45,170 nucleotides of DNA from Holdemanella porci (lineage in GTDB: Bacteria > Bacillota_I > Bacilli_A > Erysipelotrichales > Erysipelotrichaceae), in assembly GCF_019052655.1 (NCBI RefSeq), contig NZ_JAHQVB010000011.1:1-45170 (forward strand), given 5' to 3'. How positions within the stretch are numbered: position 1 is the first letter of the stretch; each line of letters begins with the position of its first letter. A program made the position numbers and the translations under genes. The notes under the pieces are model-generated. The model saw only the letters and a program-made list of their open reading frames with translations, was not told the DNA's origin and did not search any database. Below, piece after piece: positions 17,379 through 25,646 of the stretch.

Positions 17379-18281
17379 TTACTCCTCTTTATTCGCTAAT
17401 ACATTGGGTACAAGTTCGACAAAACAATCTTCATATTCTTCTTGAAGTGCTATTTTCAATTCTCGATTGGCTACTTCCAATTCGGTATACGACATCATAT
17501 CAATTCGTGTTGTGAAATAGATGGATATCCACATTTTTCTTCCTGTTGTCGTAATATCATAAAATACCGGATCATATGGATAATTATCCAACACAGAAGA
17601 GGATATGCTTTTGATTTTTGCGACTTCTTTTTCATCAGGACTCAACAACATCAAACTACGAAAACTTTCTCCTATCATTTGAATTGGTTCTTTCATCATG
17701 CCTAAGGCAAGGACGATTGCGACAATCTGATCAAAATAGGGAGATATACAAGAGAGTGGTGTGTGCCCTAAAAACGAAGATAGGAAAAACGCAAGTGATA
17801 CACCTATACTTGAAAACACATCGATTTTCCATCCATAAATTTCTACATCTACAGTTGGAGATGTTACTTTTTTATTAATTCGCATTAAAATCAATAAAAT
17901 CAGTGCAGAAAAGCATGTTAATATCGTTTCAAACAAAGATACCTGCATGTGGTCAATATCATTCCCTCCATTCAACATAATTTGAACATTGTTCATGATT
18001 AGAGCCATCATAACCGCAATAAACATAAATCCTTTCAAAAGAATCACAATACTTTCAAGTTGTGCATATCCAAAGGGATGTTTTTCTGTAACCGGCTTAT
18101 AGAATAAAGGAATAATATAAATCGTTAATCCAATCACGACAAGTTCAGTTGAATCATAGACTGTATCTGCCAAAACAGATTGCGATTTAGAAAAGATTGC
18201 CATGATAAGTTCTGCAAGCGCAAATACAACACCGGACCAAAATGAAATACGCATCACAATTTGTTCCTGTTTTTCTTTCAT
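17379..18281 (-). CDS. cation diffusion facilitator (CDF) family transporter
   Basis: Inner-membrane metal/proton antiporter, 300 aa. About six membrane segments lie between residues 10 and 200 (for example SGVVFALAELIMAIF and LETILTCFSALILLILM), then a cytosolic ferredoxin-like domain (about 205-300). TM2 keeps a DxxxD pair (LADTVYDSTE). TM5 has GWKID where the family normally has HxxxD, so one of the four site-A metal ligands appears to be Gly. That could mean altered metal choice or a degenerate transporter. The ATG at 18281 has AGGTGAG six bases upstream, and a TATAAT lies about 20-28 bases further up. Confidence 0.85.
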   Translation of the reverse strand: MKEKQEQIVMRISFWSGVVFALAELIMAIFSKSQSVLADTVYDSTELVVIGLTIYIIPLFYKPVTEKHPFGYAQLESIVILLKGFMFIAVMMALIMNNVQIMLNGGNDIDHMQVSLFETILTCFSALILLILMRINKKVTSPTVDVEIYGWKIDVFSSIGVSLAFFLSSFLGHTPLSCISPYFDQIVAIVLALGMMKEPIQMIGESFRSLMLLSPDEKEVAKIKSISSSVLDNYPYDPVFYDITTTGRKMWISIYFTTRIDMMSYTELEVANRELKIALQEEYEDCFVELVPNVLANKEE

Positions 18282-18315
18282 TTTCTCACCTAATTTCCTC
18301 ATTATTATATCACAA

Positions 18316-18343
18316 GAAAAAGGAACGCTTGATAAAACGTCCC
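18316..18343 (-). terminator. terminator of the aconitase gene
   Basis: Stem GGGACG/CGTTCC (one GU pair; 18322-18327 and 18338-18343) followed by TTTTTC on the minus strand, touching the stop codon. Confidence 0.7.
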
Positions 18344-20259
18344 TATTGTTGATTACGAATGTAGTTTAATGCGCCACCCGCCATAAGAATATCAATATCT
18401 TCTTGACTAATTGGTGCATGTACTTTGTATGTTTCATTCTTTGTCACGTTTTCAACGATCAAATCTAATGAATCATATAATGAGTTTACAATTTCTATCT
18501 TTAATTCATCCATTTCATCGATTTTATCGTAATCTGATTTATCTGTAAATATCAGTGGCAACAAGCCAAAGTTGACTAAATTAGCCAAGTGAATACGGGC
18601 AAATGATTTTGTCAAAACAGCTTTAATGCCTAAATACATAGGTGCAAGTGCTGCATGTTCTCTACTTGATCCTTGTCCATAGTTTTCTCCAGCTACAATG
18701 ATTCCACCATTATTTTCTTTACATACTTCATCGAAATGAGGTTTATTATTTTCAAATACAAATGTGGATAATTTTTCGATATTTGAACGATACGGTAAAA
18801 CCTTAGCTCCTGCTGGAGCAATGTGATCGGTTGTGATATTGTCTGGTAATTTTATTACAACTTTTTTATCAATTGTTGAATCCATTGGCGTATTTACTGG
18901 TAGTGGTTTAATATTGGGTCCACGAACAATTTCTACATTTTCTGAATCCTTACTTGGAGCATAGATCAATGAATCATCGATATAGCTTTGTTCTTTTTCA
19001 AATTCATCCACATATTCCAAAGTGGTTGGATCCGTGATGACTCCTGTAATTGCGCTGGCTGCAGCTACTTCTGGTGATACTAAATAAATGCCTGCACTTA
19101 ATGTTCCGCTTCGGCCATAAAAGTTACGGTTAAATGTACGTAAACTTACTGCATCACTCTTTGGACTTTGTCCCATACCAATACATGGTCCACATGTACA
19201 TTCTAGAATTCTTGCTCCACAAGATACAAATGTCGCAAGTGTTCCGTTTTCAATTAATTTCATTAAAACTTGTCTAGATCCTGGTGAAACCACAAAACTT
19301 ACATTGTGAGCAATCTTTTTCCCTTTTAAAATGGATGCAGCTTTCATTAAATCTTCATAACCTGAGTTAGTGCATGATCCAATCGCAACTTGGTCCACTT
19401 TCATTCCGGCTAGTTCAGAAACATTTTTTATAGCATCTGGTGAATTTGGACATGCCGCTAATGGAGTAAGTTCATCCAGATTGATTTCAACTGTTTCGTC
19501 ATAATGACAACCTTCGTCTGCACTTAAAGCAATGTAGTCTGATTCTCTTTGTTGGTGCTTCAAAAATTCACGAGTTACTTCATCACTTGGAAAAATAGAT
19601 GTAGTTGCACCAAGTTCTGCCCCCATATTTGTGATGGTAGATCTTTGGTAGACACTTAAATTTTTAACGCCTTCTCCGGTATACTCAAATACTTTTCCAA
19701 CTCCGCCTTTTACACTTAATAATTCTAACAATTTTAAAATAATATCTTTACTTGAAACACCATGTGCTAAAGTACCCGTTAATTTTACTTCGACTACTTT
19801 AGGGCATGTTAAGCGGTAACCAATTCCTGCCATAGCTTTGGCAACGTCTAATCCTCCAGCACCAATGGCGATACATCCCATAGCGGAAGATGTTGGTGTG
19901 TGTGAATCGGAACCAATCAATGTCTTTCCTGGTTTGGCAAAACGTTCTAGATGAACTTGGTGACAAATTCCATTTCCGGGTTTTGAAAAATAAATCCCAT
20001 ATTTACTAGCTACACTTTGAAGGTAAGCATGGTCATCTGCATTCATAAATCCATTCTGTAATGTATTGTGATCCACATAGCTGACAGATAATTCTGTTTT
20101 TACTTTTTTTACGCCCATAGCTTCAAACTGCATATAAGTCATAGTTCCTGTGGCATCTTGTGTTAGAGTCTGATCCATTTTGATTTCAATAGGTTGCCCC
20201 GCTTCTAATTTCCCTTTTAATAAATGTTTTTCTAGAATCTTATACGTTAAATTTTGCAT
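18343..20259 (-). CDS. acnA: aconitate hydratase
   Basis: Fe-S hydro-lyase interconverting citrate and isocitrate; 638 aa, the shorter single-chain type related to mitochondrial-like or homoaconitase forms of anaerobes rather than the 900-aa AcnA. Cluster-ligand cysteines are visible in AIGSCTNSGYEDL (about residue 296) and ECTCGPCIGMG (about 356 and 359). Substrate signatures are IGSDSHTPTSSAMG near residue 118 and, in the C-terminal swivel domain, GENYGQGSSREHAALAP. The ATG at 20259 has GGAGG nine bases upstream; the TTG two codons earlier is less likely. It is divergent from citrate synthase and isocitrate dehydrogenase, which supply and use its substrates. Confidence 0.93.
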   Translation of the reverse strand: MQNLTYKILEKHLLKGKLEAGQPIEIKMDQTLTQDATGTMTYMQFEAMGVKKVKTELSVSYVDHNTLQNGFMNADDHAYLQSVASKYGIYFSKPGNGICHQVHLERFAKPGKTLIGSDSHTPTSSAMGCIAIGAGGLDVAKAMAGIGYRLTCPKVVEVKLTGTLAHGVSSKDIILKLLELLSVKGGVGKVFEYTGEGVKNLSVYQRSTITNMGAELGATTSIFPSDEVTREFLKHQQRESDYIALSADEGCHYDETVEINLDELTPLAACPNSPDAIKNVSELAGMKVDQVAIGSCTNSGYEDLMKAASILKGKKIAHNVSFVVSPGSRQVLMKLIENGTLATFVSCGARILECTCGPCIGMGQSPKSDAVSLRTFNRNFYGRSGTLSAGIYLVSPEVAAASAITGVITDPTTLEYVDEFEKEQSYIDDSLIYAPSKDSENVEIVRGPNIKPLPVNTPMDSTIDKKVVIKLPDNITTDHIAPAGAKVLPYRSNIEKLSTFVFENNKPHFDEVCKENNGGIIVAGENYGQGSSREHAALAPMYLGIKAVLTKSFARIHLANLVNFGLLPLIFTDKSDYDKIDEMDELKIEIVNSLYDSLDLIVENVTKNETYKVHAPISQEDIDILMAGGALNYIRNQQ

Positions 20260-20280
20260 AGACAATATCCTCCGTTTGGA

Positions 20281-20323
20281 ATTATAACAAAAAATGTAAC
20301 AAAATGAAAGTTTATGTTATAAT
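20281..20323. promoter_or_regulatory. divergent acn / citrate synthase promoters in a mirror arrangement
   Basis: The plus strand has the extended -10 TGTTATAAT at 20315-20323, 30 bases before the gltA start. The minus strand has the same TGTTATAAT at 20289-20281, about 22 bases before the acn ATG. The two form an exact 9-bp inverted repeat with a 25-bp centre that contains TGTAAC. The -35 regions must overlap in that centre, so one regulator could control both directions. Confidence 0.7.
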
Positions 20324-20352
20324 ATGAAACACATGAAAGGAGGTTTCAGAAA

Positions 20353-20502
20353 ATGAAGACACTTAAAGAAATCTATCAAGCTAATGAAGAACTCAATTAT
20401 ATCGATTCTTCCTTATACTCTAGATATCGTGTAAAAGCTGGTCTTAGAAATGATAATGGCACGGGAGTTAAGGTGGGTCTGACTAAGATTTGTGATGTTT
20501 AA
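20353..20502 (+). pseudogene. gltA: citrate synthase 5' fragment, ends at duplication frameshift
   Basis: An ATG at 20353 with AAAGGAGG nine bases upstream begins a 49-codon frame (MKTLKEIYQANEELNY to LTKICDV) and then stops at TAA 20500-20502. This is the missing N terminus of the citrate synthase that continues from 20492. Removing one copy of the 16-bp direct repeat at 20484-20515 restores a single uninterrupted frame reading TKICDVIGYKF. Confidence 0.85.
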
Positions 20503-20515
20503 GATTTGTGATGTT
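20484..20515 (+). repeat. 16-bp tandem duplication inside citrate synthase
   Basis: TAAGATTTGTGATGTT occurs twice back to back (20484-20499 and 20500-20515). Sixteen is not a multiple of three, so the duplication shifts the frame. Confidence 0.95.
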
Positions 20516-21643
20516 ATTGGATATAAATTTGTTCATGAAAAGAAATACAACATTGATGGACAACTAATTTACAGGGGATATCCCATCAATTATTTAGTTG
20601 ATAAACAACCTAAAGATCGTATTTTTGGATTTGAAGAAGTCGCATTCCTTTTGATTTTTGGCACATTACCAACAGAAGAACAGTTACAAGAATTTAAAGA
20701 TTATTTATTGAACTTTAAAATGGGGCCTGTAGACTTACAGTATGAAACACCAAACATACTAAATGCACTTCAAATTGAAGTGTTGAAGTTATATGCAAAA
20801 GATCCAAGCGCTGATACAGATGACTTAGAAGAACGAATGATAAAAGGATTAAACATTCTAGCGAGTATTCCACTTTTCACATTTTCATATGCCCGCAACA
20901 AAGTCTTTAAATCCTATCCTTATCCCGACAAAAGCCTAGCTGAAAATATCTTATGTATGGCTAGAGGGAATGATCAATATACTTTAGAAGAGGCAAGGAT
21001 CTTGGATACTTTATTAATGATTCATGCCGATCATGGTGGAGGAAACAACTCAACTTTTGCCAATGTCGTAATATCGAGTACAGGAACAGATATCTATTCT
21101 TGTATTTCGGCTGCCATTGGTTCTTTAAAAGGACCTAAGCATGGGGGTGCCAACTGTAAAGTTACCAATATGTTTAAAGCTATCTTCCATGAGGTTGGAT
21201 TTACAACAGATAAATTAACACTAAAAAAGATTGCGAATCGTTTGTTAGATAAAGACTTCTTTGATCATAGTGGATTAATTTATGGAATTGGACATGCGAT
21301 TTATACGAAGAGTGATCCTCGTGCATTATTGATTCAGCAACAATGTGAAATGCTCGCAAAATCAAAAGGACAAGAAGATATCTACAATTGTATCCATGCA
21401 TTTGAAAAAGTTGCCGTTGAAGTCATGAAAGAAAGAAAAGGCATCGATGTATGTGCCAATGTTGATTATTATTCCGGCTATGTTTATTCATTGCTGGGGA
21501 TTGAAAACGACTTATTTACACCACTATTCGCGATCAGTCGTACAGCCGGATGGGTTAGCCATCATTTAGAGAATCGTCAATCAAACCGAAAATTAATACG
21601 ACCTGCCAATGTATATGTAGGAGGAATGGAGGAAAACGAATGA
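20492..21643 (+). CDS. gltA: citrate synthase, main part (frame broken near the N terminus)
   Basis: Condenses oxaloacetate and acetyl-CoA. The remaining frame is 382-383 aa. With the 5' fragment it would total about 425-430 aa, the normal length for this family. Catalytic residues are in IHADHGGGNNSTF (His, about residue 178), KGPKHGGANCKV (about 216) and YGIGHAIYTKSDPR (His and following Asp/Arg, about 265-275). Translation may restart at GTG 20492 or ATG 20495, which overlap the upstream stop, so a split protein could be made by coupling. Otherwise the gene is off. It overlaps icd by 4 bp (ATGA). Confidence 0.88.
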   Translation: MMFKICDVIGYKFVHEKKYNIDGQLIYRGYPINYLVDKQPKDRIFGFEEVAFLLIFGTLPTEEQLQEFKDYLLNFKMGPVDLQYETPNILNALQIEVLKLYAKDPSADTDDLEERMIKGLNILASIPLFTFSYARNKVFKSYPYPDKSLAENILCMARGNDQYTLEEARILDTLLMIHADHGGGNNSTFANVVISSTGTDIYSCISAAIGSLKGPKHGGANCKVTNMFKAIFHEVGFTTDKLTLKKIANRLLDKDFFDHSGLIYGIGHAIYTKSDPRALLIQQQCEMLAKSKGQEDIYNCIHAFEKVAVEVMKERKGIDVCANVDYYSGYVYSLLGIENDLFTPLFAISRTAGWVSHHLENRQSNRKLIRPANVYVGGMEENE

Positions 21644-22635
21644 CTACAATAACAGTTTTTAAAGGGGACGGGATTGGTCCTGAAATTACGGATGCTGTAA
21701 TCAAAGTATTGAATGCTGCAGGAGCAGATTTAGAATATGAATTCTTTAACGTAGGTGCAAAGGTATATGAAGAAGCGAAAGAATATATACCAGAAAAAGC
21801 GTTTGAATCTTACGAAAAGAATAAAATTCTATTGAAGTCTCCTATCACAACGCCAGTTGGTAAAGGTTTTCGTTCATTGAATGTCACTTTGAGAAACAAA
21901 TATGACTTGTGGGCAAATATTCGTCCAGCTAAATCGAATCCTTGTATTCCTACTCGTTTTGAAAATGTAGATATCGTAACTTTTAGAGAAAACACTGAAG
22001 ATCTATATGTAGGAAAAGAAGAACAGATTGATGAGAATACAGTATATGCATATAAAATCATCACAAAAAAAGCGAGCACAAGAATTATCAAGGCTGCTTT
22101 TGAATATTGTGTAAAACATAATCGCAAAAAATTAACTTGTGTACATAAAGCTAACATCTTAAAAATGAGTGATGGTTTATTCCTTCATATTTTTGAAGAT
22201 ATTGCCAAGGATTATCCTCAAATTGAAGCCAATTCTTTAATTGTAGATAACACTTGTATGCAGTTGGTTATTCATCCCGAACAATTTGATGTGATGGTCA
22301 TGCCAAATCTTTATGGAGATATCGTTTCCGATTTAACGAGTGGATTAATTGGCGGTTTAGGATTACTTCCTAGCTGCAATAAAGGTGATGAATATGCGAT
22401 GTATGAAGCTGTACATGGCAGTGCTCCTGATATTGCTGGCAAACACATTGCCAATCCAAGCGCTTTATTATTATCAGCTTGTATGATGTTAGATGATTTA
22501 CATCAAGATGTGATTTCTAATAAAATCCGTAAAGCTTTAAATAAAGTGTTCGAAGAACATAGTGTATTAACGTCAGATCTTGGTGGCAGCGCAACAACTG
22601 AACAGTTCACAGAGGAAATCATTAAAAATTTATAA
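21640..22635 (+). CDS. icd: NAD-type isocitrate dehydrogenase
   Basis: Oxidatively decarboxylates isocitrate to 2-oxoglutarate. The 331-aa length and sequence place it with the short isocitrate/isopropylmalate dehydrogenases. Seen are [11 protein letters not shown], the substrate serine loop [29 protein letters not shown], a catalytic lysine in [13 protein letters not shown], metal-site [16 protein letters not shown] and the cofactor loop [18 protein letters not shown]. It shares isocitrate rather than isopropylmalate features (RSLNVTLR) and lies directly behind citrate synthase. The cluster acn-gltA-icd supplies 2-oxoglutarate for glutamate synthesis. Confidence 0.9.
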   Translation: MTTITVFKGDGIGPEITDAVIKVLNAAGADLEYEFFNVGAKVYEEAKEYIPEKAFESYEKNKILLKSPITTPVGKGFRSLNVTLRNKYDLWANIRPAKSNPCIPTRFENVDIVTFRENTEDLYVGKEEQIDENTVYAYKIITKKASTRIIKAAFEYCVKHNRKKLTCVHKANILKMSDGLFLHIFEDIAKDYPQIEANSLIVDNTCMQLVIHPEQFDVMVMPNLYGDIVSDLTSGLIGGLGLLPSCNKGDEYAMYEAVHGSAPDIAGKHIANPSALLLSACMMLDDLHQDVISNKIRKALNKVFEEHSVLTSDLGGSATTEQFTEEIIKNL

Positions 22636-22667
22636 AAAAAGGAAGACGATGTTTATTCATCGTCTTC
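22634..22667 (-). terminator. terminator for the 85-aa gene, overlapping its end
   Basis: Perfect 10-bp stem GAAGACGATG/CATCGTCTTC (22642-22651 and 22658-22667) with CCTTTTTTT after it on the minus strand. The upstream arm codes the DEDD end of the small protein. It may also terminate icd transcription coming the other way, but no T-run is present on that strand. Confidence 0.75.
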
Positions 22668-22910
22668 ATCTTCGTCAGCCAATAATGGTTGGCGATTTTT
22701 TAATGTCAAAATATATGTTCCATCTTTGGGATATGCACTTTTGTCTTTTTGATCACTCAAGATTTCCAATTCACATGGATATCCTTCGTTTTCAAGAATC
22801 TGTAAAAGATTATCCTTACCAATTTTTTTAGTAATTGCACGTCCACATGCACAGTTACCATATTGATCAAGGCATTGTTTAATCCACACAGGAATTTTTG
22901 AAGCTGCCAT
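22653..22910 (-). CDS. small hypothetical protein with acidic tail, 85 aa
   Basis: Not recognised. The ATG at 22910 (MAASKIPVWIKQCLD) has GGAGGATACA upstream; the earlier in-frame ATG lacks a site. The sequence shows a helical start, a short cysteine pair CACGRAITKKIG (about residues 20-31), a mixed region ending YILTLKNRQP, and an acidic tail DEDEDDE. It is too small for a clear fold. It stands alone between icd (convergent) and the lysine-rich protein gene. Confidence 0.65.
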   Translation of the reverse strand: MAASKIPVWIKQCLDQYGNCACGRAITKKIGKDNLLQILENEGYPCELEILSDQKDKSAYPKDGTYILTLKNRQPLLADEDEDDE

Positions 22911-22986
22911 TGTATCCTCCTTGATTAAAAGTATTCGCAAGTTATATCATATGCAAAACACCTTTAAAAATCAAGTAGAATCCAAT

Positions 22987-24288
22987 TTAACCTTCTAAAA
23001 CTGCAATAATATTTGGATAATATGTAAAACGATCATCTACAAACTGCAAAGCTTGGTTTGCGATTTGTTTTGCCTTATCTTTATCAACACCTTCATAAAT
23101 TGAAGCATAACGATAATAGATATAATCTTTGATTTGATTTTCTCTTAAGATATAAGCATAATCTGCATCACCTAATCCATAATCACCATGCAAGATATAT
23201 AGATCAGCTACATCCATCATAATACGATTACTGTACTTGTTATGTAAGTCTTCTAATTGTGATAATACTGCGAAAATAAAGTGTTCATAGTAATCTACAT
23301 CTTCATATTTCCATGTTTTTAAAACACTGTAAGCTAAATCCATGAATTCTTCGACAAACTTTTCTACATCAACGCCAACTTCTTCTTCTAATTTCTTTGA
23401 ATCATGAATATCTTTGTGTTGTGCAATCATCAATACTTTACGCATTGTATCAAATTGATCTTTATATTCTTCTCCATCCGCAACAACATCTGTAAATTTA
23501 TAATTCAATGCATGTGCAACATCTGCTTGTAAATCTTCTGGTTTTTGAGGTTTGATATCAGCTGTCTCAAATACTTTTGATACAAGTACTTCTACTAATC
23601 CTTCATCATAACCATCTTCTTCAAAGTTAAACTTACCAGTCAATTGATATTTGTTTACTAGATTTTCTGAAACAGATTTTACATCCGGATTTAAGATTAA
23701 TTGTTGAATAATTGACTCACGAGTTACATCCATTGACATAGCTTTTGCTAAATCTAGGCATGTATCCAATGATAACTTAGCATATTGTTCTTCTTTAGTC
23801 ATTTTCTTAGTTGTAGCCTTTTTAGTTGTAGTTTTCTTAGTAGTTGTCTTTTTAGTAGAAGCTTTCTTTGTTGTAGCTGGTTTAGCAGCTGCTTTTTTAG
23901 CTGGAGCCTTCTTTTCTGCAGCTACTTTTTTAGCAGGTGCTTTCTTTTTCTCTGCAGGTTTAGCTTCTTCTTTTTTAGCTGGAGCCTTTTTTTCTGCAGC
24001 TACTTTTTTAACAGCTGCTTTCTTTTTCTCTGCAGGTTTAGCTTCTTCTTTTTTAGCTGGAGCCTTTTTTTCTGCAGCTACTTTTTTAACAGCTGCTTTC
24101 TTTTTCTCTGCAGGTTTAGCTTCTTCTTTTTTAGCTGGAGCCTTTTTTTCTGCAGTTGCTTTTTCAGCAGGTGCTTTCTTTTCTTCTGCAGGTTTAGTTT
24201 CCACTTTTTTTTCTTCAACAGGATTTACTGCTTTAACTTCTTCTTTTTTATCAACTACTTTTTTATTTGTAACTTTTTTTGTTGGCAT
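22987..24288 (-). CDS. histone H1-like lysine/alanine repeat protein with a helical C-terminal domain
   Basis: 433 aa in two parts. Residues 1-165 are low-complexity Lys/Ala/Pro/Glu, with a 26-residue unit (AEKKAPAKKEEAKP followed by AEKKKAAVKKVA) repeated about three and a half times, then TTKK repeats. This resembles eukaryotic H1 tails, bacterial HupB tails and AlgP-type proteins, so binding to DNA or another polyanion is likely. Residues 166-433 are a different, acidic, helical domain (TKEEQYAKLSLDTCLDLAK; VEEFMDLAYSVLKTWKYED; DDRFTYYPNIIAVLEG) that I do not recognise. GGGAGG lies six bases before the ATG. It stands alone and is divergent from htrA. Confidence 0.75.
   Translation of the reverse strand: MPTKKVTNKKVVDKKEEVKAVNPVEEKKVETKPAEEKKAPAEKATAEKKAPAKKEEAKPAEKKKAAVKKVAAEKKAPAKKEEAKPAEKKKAAVKKVAAEKKAPAKKEEAKPAEKKKAPAKKVAAEKKAPAKKAAAKPATTKKASTKKTTTKKTTTKKATTKKMTKEEQYAKLSLDTCLDLAKAMSMDVTRESIIQQLILNPDVKSVSENLVNKYQLTGKFNFEEDGYDEGLVEVLVSKVFETADIKPQKPEDLQADVAHALNYKFTDVVADGEEYKDQFDTMRKVLMIAQHKDIHDSKKLEEEVGVDVEKFVEEFMDLAYSVLKTWKYEDVDYYEHFIFAVLSQLEDLHNKYSNRIMMDVADLYILHGDYGLGDADYAYILRENQIKDYIYYRYASIYEGVDKDKAKQIANQALQFVDDRFTYYPNIIAVLEG
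23905..24165. repeat. 78-bp tandem repeats in the lysine-rich gene
   Basis: The anchor CTGCAG recurs at 23916, 23994, 24072 and 24150, exactly 78 bp apart. The two central units are almost or fully identical at the DNA level, so copy number may vary between strains. Confidence 0.9.
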
Positions 24289-24446
24289 ACGGAACCTCCC
24301 TTAAACATGCTTTCTATAACGCTATTATATCACTGAATAGAAATAATCCAAAATTTGTATAGACAAAATAGCGTATTTGATGCATGTATTTTGTTTAATT
24401 TGGTGTATACTACAGAATGTAGCATATTATATGAGGAGGAATCAAC
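24289..24446. promoter_or_regulatory. divergent promoter region, lysine-rich gene / htrA
   Basis: Minus strand: TTGGAT, 16-bp spacer, TATAAT (near 24326) for the lysine-rich gene. Plus strand: a -10-like TATACT near 24405-24412 ahead of GAGGAGG for htrA; no convincing -35 at 17 bp. Confidence 0.5.
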
Positions 24447-25571
24447 ATGCAAACACCACCTGAATTTAGGCCCAAAAAATATGTCCCTGTTCGAAATAAA
24501 ATTATAACCACTGTAGGTATAATCCTATTATCGGGTGTCGTTGGATTTGGTGCTGGCTATGCCGGAAGCCATCTATCTAATAATGCTAATGTCACTATTC
24601 AGCAACAAACTAATAAATCCAATTTTGGAACCGTTCAAGTATCGGATGTTTCTGACATCGTAGAAAAATGTAAAGATAGTGTTGTCGAAATCACAACTGA
24701 ATCTGCTTCAAGTGGAAATTCCATTTTTGGACAATACGTTTCACAAGGTGCCGGCAGTGGAGTCATCATCAGTAAAGATGGATATATTGTTACGAATAAC
24801 CATGTAGTAAGTGGAGCAACAAGTTTAAAAGTGACAACTACAGATGGCACAGAATATGACGCGAGTGTTGTTGGTAAAGATTCACAGACAGATTTAGCCG
24901 TTATTAAAGTGGATGCGAACAACTTGCAGGCTGCAACACTTGGTGATAGTGATATTTTACAAGTTGGAGATCCTGCCATTGCCATCGGAAATCCATTAGG
25001 AGAACTTGGTGGTACAGTTACAACGGGAATTATTTCTGCAACAGATAGACAAATCACAATTGACGATGAAACTATGACACTTCTACAAACAGATGCTGCC
25101 ATCAATCCAGGAAATTCTGGTGGAGGATTGTTCAATGCTGACGGTAATCTAATTGGAATTGTTAACGCAAAGGAAAGTTCAACTGGAATTGAAGGATTAG
25201 GCTTTGCGATTCCAATCACACCTGCTCAAGACATTATCACAGAGCTTATGCAAAATGGAAGTGTCACTTCAAGACCTGCATTAAATGTTAGTTTATATGA
25301 CTATACTTCAAACAATCAAGGTCAATATTCAAAATACGAAGATGGCTGCTACATCGTACAAATTGTTAAAAATGGAGCAGCTGATAAAGCAGGACTAAAA
25401 CAAAATGATCGTATTCTTAGTTTTGATAGTGAACAAATCCAATCAACAAGTGATGTAAAAAATGTTCTAAAAAAGCATAAAATTGGAGATACCATTAAAA
25501 TGGTCGTTGAAAGAGATTCTAAGAAGATTACAGTAGAAATTACTCTACAAGCCCAAACCCAAACTAATTAA
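24447..25571 (+). CDS. htrA: HtrA/DegP-type membrane-anchored serine protease
   Basis: Surface quality-control protease, 374 aa. A short cytosolic basic N terminus is followed by one membrane anchor (about residues 19-40), a trypsin-like domain (about 65-265) and one PDZ domain (about 275-370). The catalytic triad is His119 in VTNNHVV, Asp149 in QTDLAVIKV and Ser224 in NPGNSGGGL. The PDZ carries GAADKAGLKQNDRILSFD. The start has GAGGAGG nine bases upstream. It is monocistronic, ending in an intrinsic terminator. In Bacillota such genes are often under cell-envelope stress control (CssRS), but no such site is recognised here. Confidence 0.95.
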   Translation: MQTPPEFRPKKYVPVRNKIITTVGIILLSGVVGFGAGYAGSHLSNNANVTIQQQTNKSNFGTVQVSDVSDIVEKCKDSVVEITTESASSGNSIFGQYVSQGAGSGVIISKDGYIVTNNHVVSGATSLKVTTTDGTEYDASVVGKDSQTDLAVIKVDANNLQAATLGDSDILQVGDPAIAIGNPLGELGGTVTTGIISATDRQITIDDETMTLLQTDAAINPGNSGGGLFNADGNLIGIVNAKESSTGIEGLGFAIPITPAQDIITELMQNGSVTSRPALNVSLYDYTSNNQGQYSKYEDGCYIVQIVKNGAADKAGLKQNDRILSFDSEQIQSTSDVKNVLKKHKIGDTIKMVVERDSKKITVEITLQAQTQTN

Positions 25572-25594
25572 GCCAGTTATACACTGGCTTTTTA
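25570..25594 (+). terminator. htrA terminator
   Basis: Stem AGCCAGT/ACTGGCT (25571-25577 and 25583-25589) followed by TTTTT. Confidence 0.88.
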
Positions 25595-25646
25595 GTTGAA
25601 ACTAACCTATAATAGTTGTGTACATATAAGAAGGAGAATGAAATTT

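Noticed and set aside
23905..24165. Regular 78-bp repeats as a CRISPR array
   Set aside because: The repeats are continuous in-frame coding sequence for a Lys/Ala-rich tail, without unique spacers, and there are no cas genes.
23785..24336. Plus-strand open frame rich in Phe/Ser/Cys
   Set aside because: It is the complement of the Lys/Ala repeat gene; low complexity keeps the opposite frame open. No ribosome site and no family resemblance.
24635..25219. Minus-strand open frame of 194 aa inside htrA
   Set aside because: The htrA frame has all catalytic motifs in order; the opposite frame is an overlap artefact.
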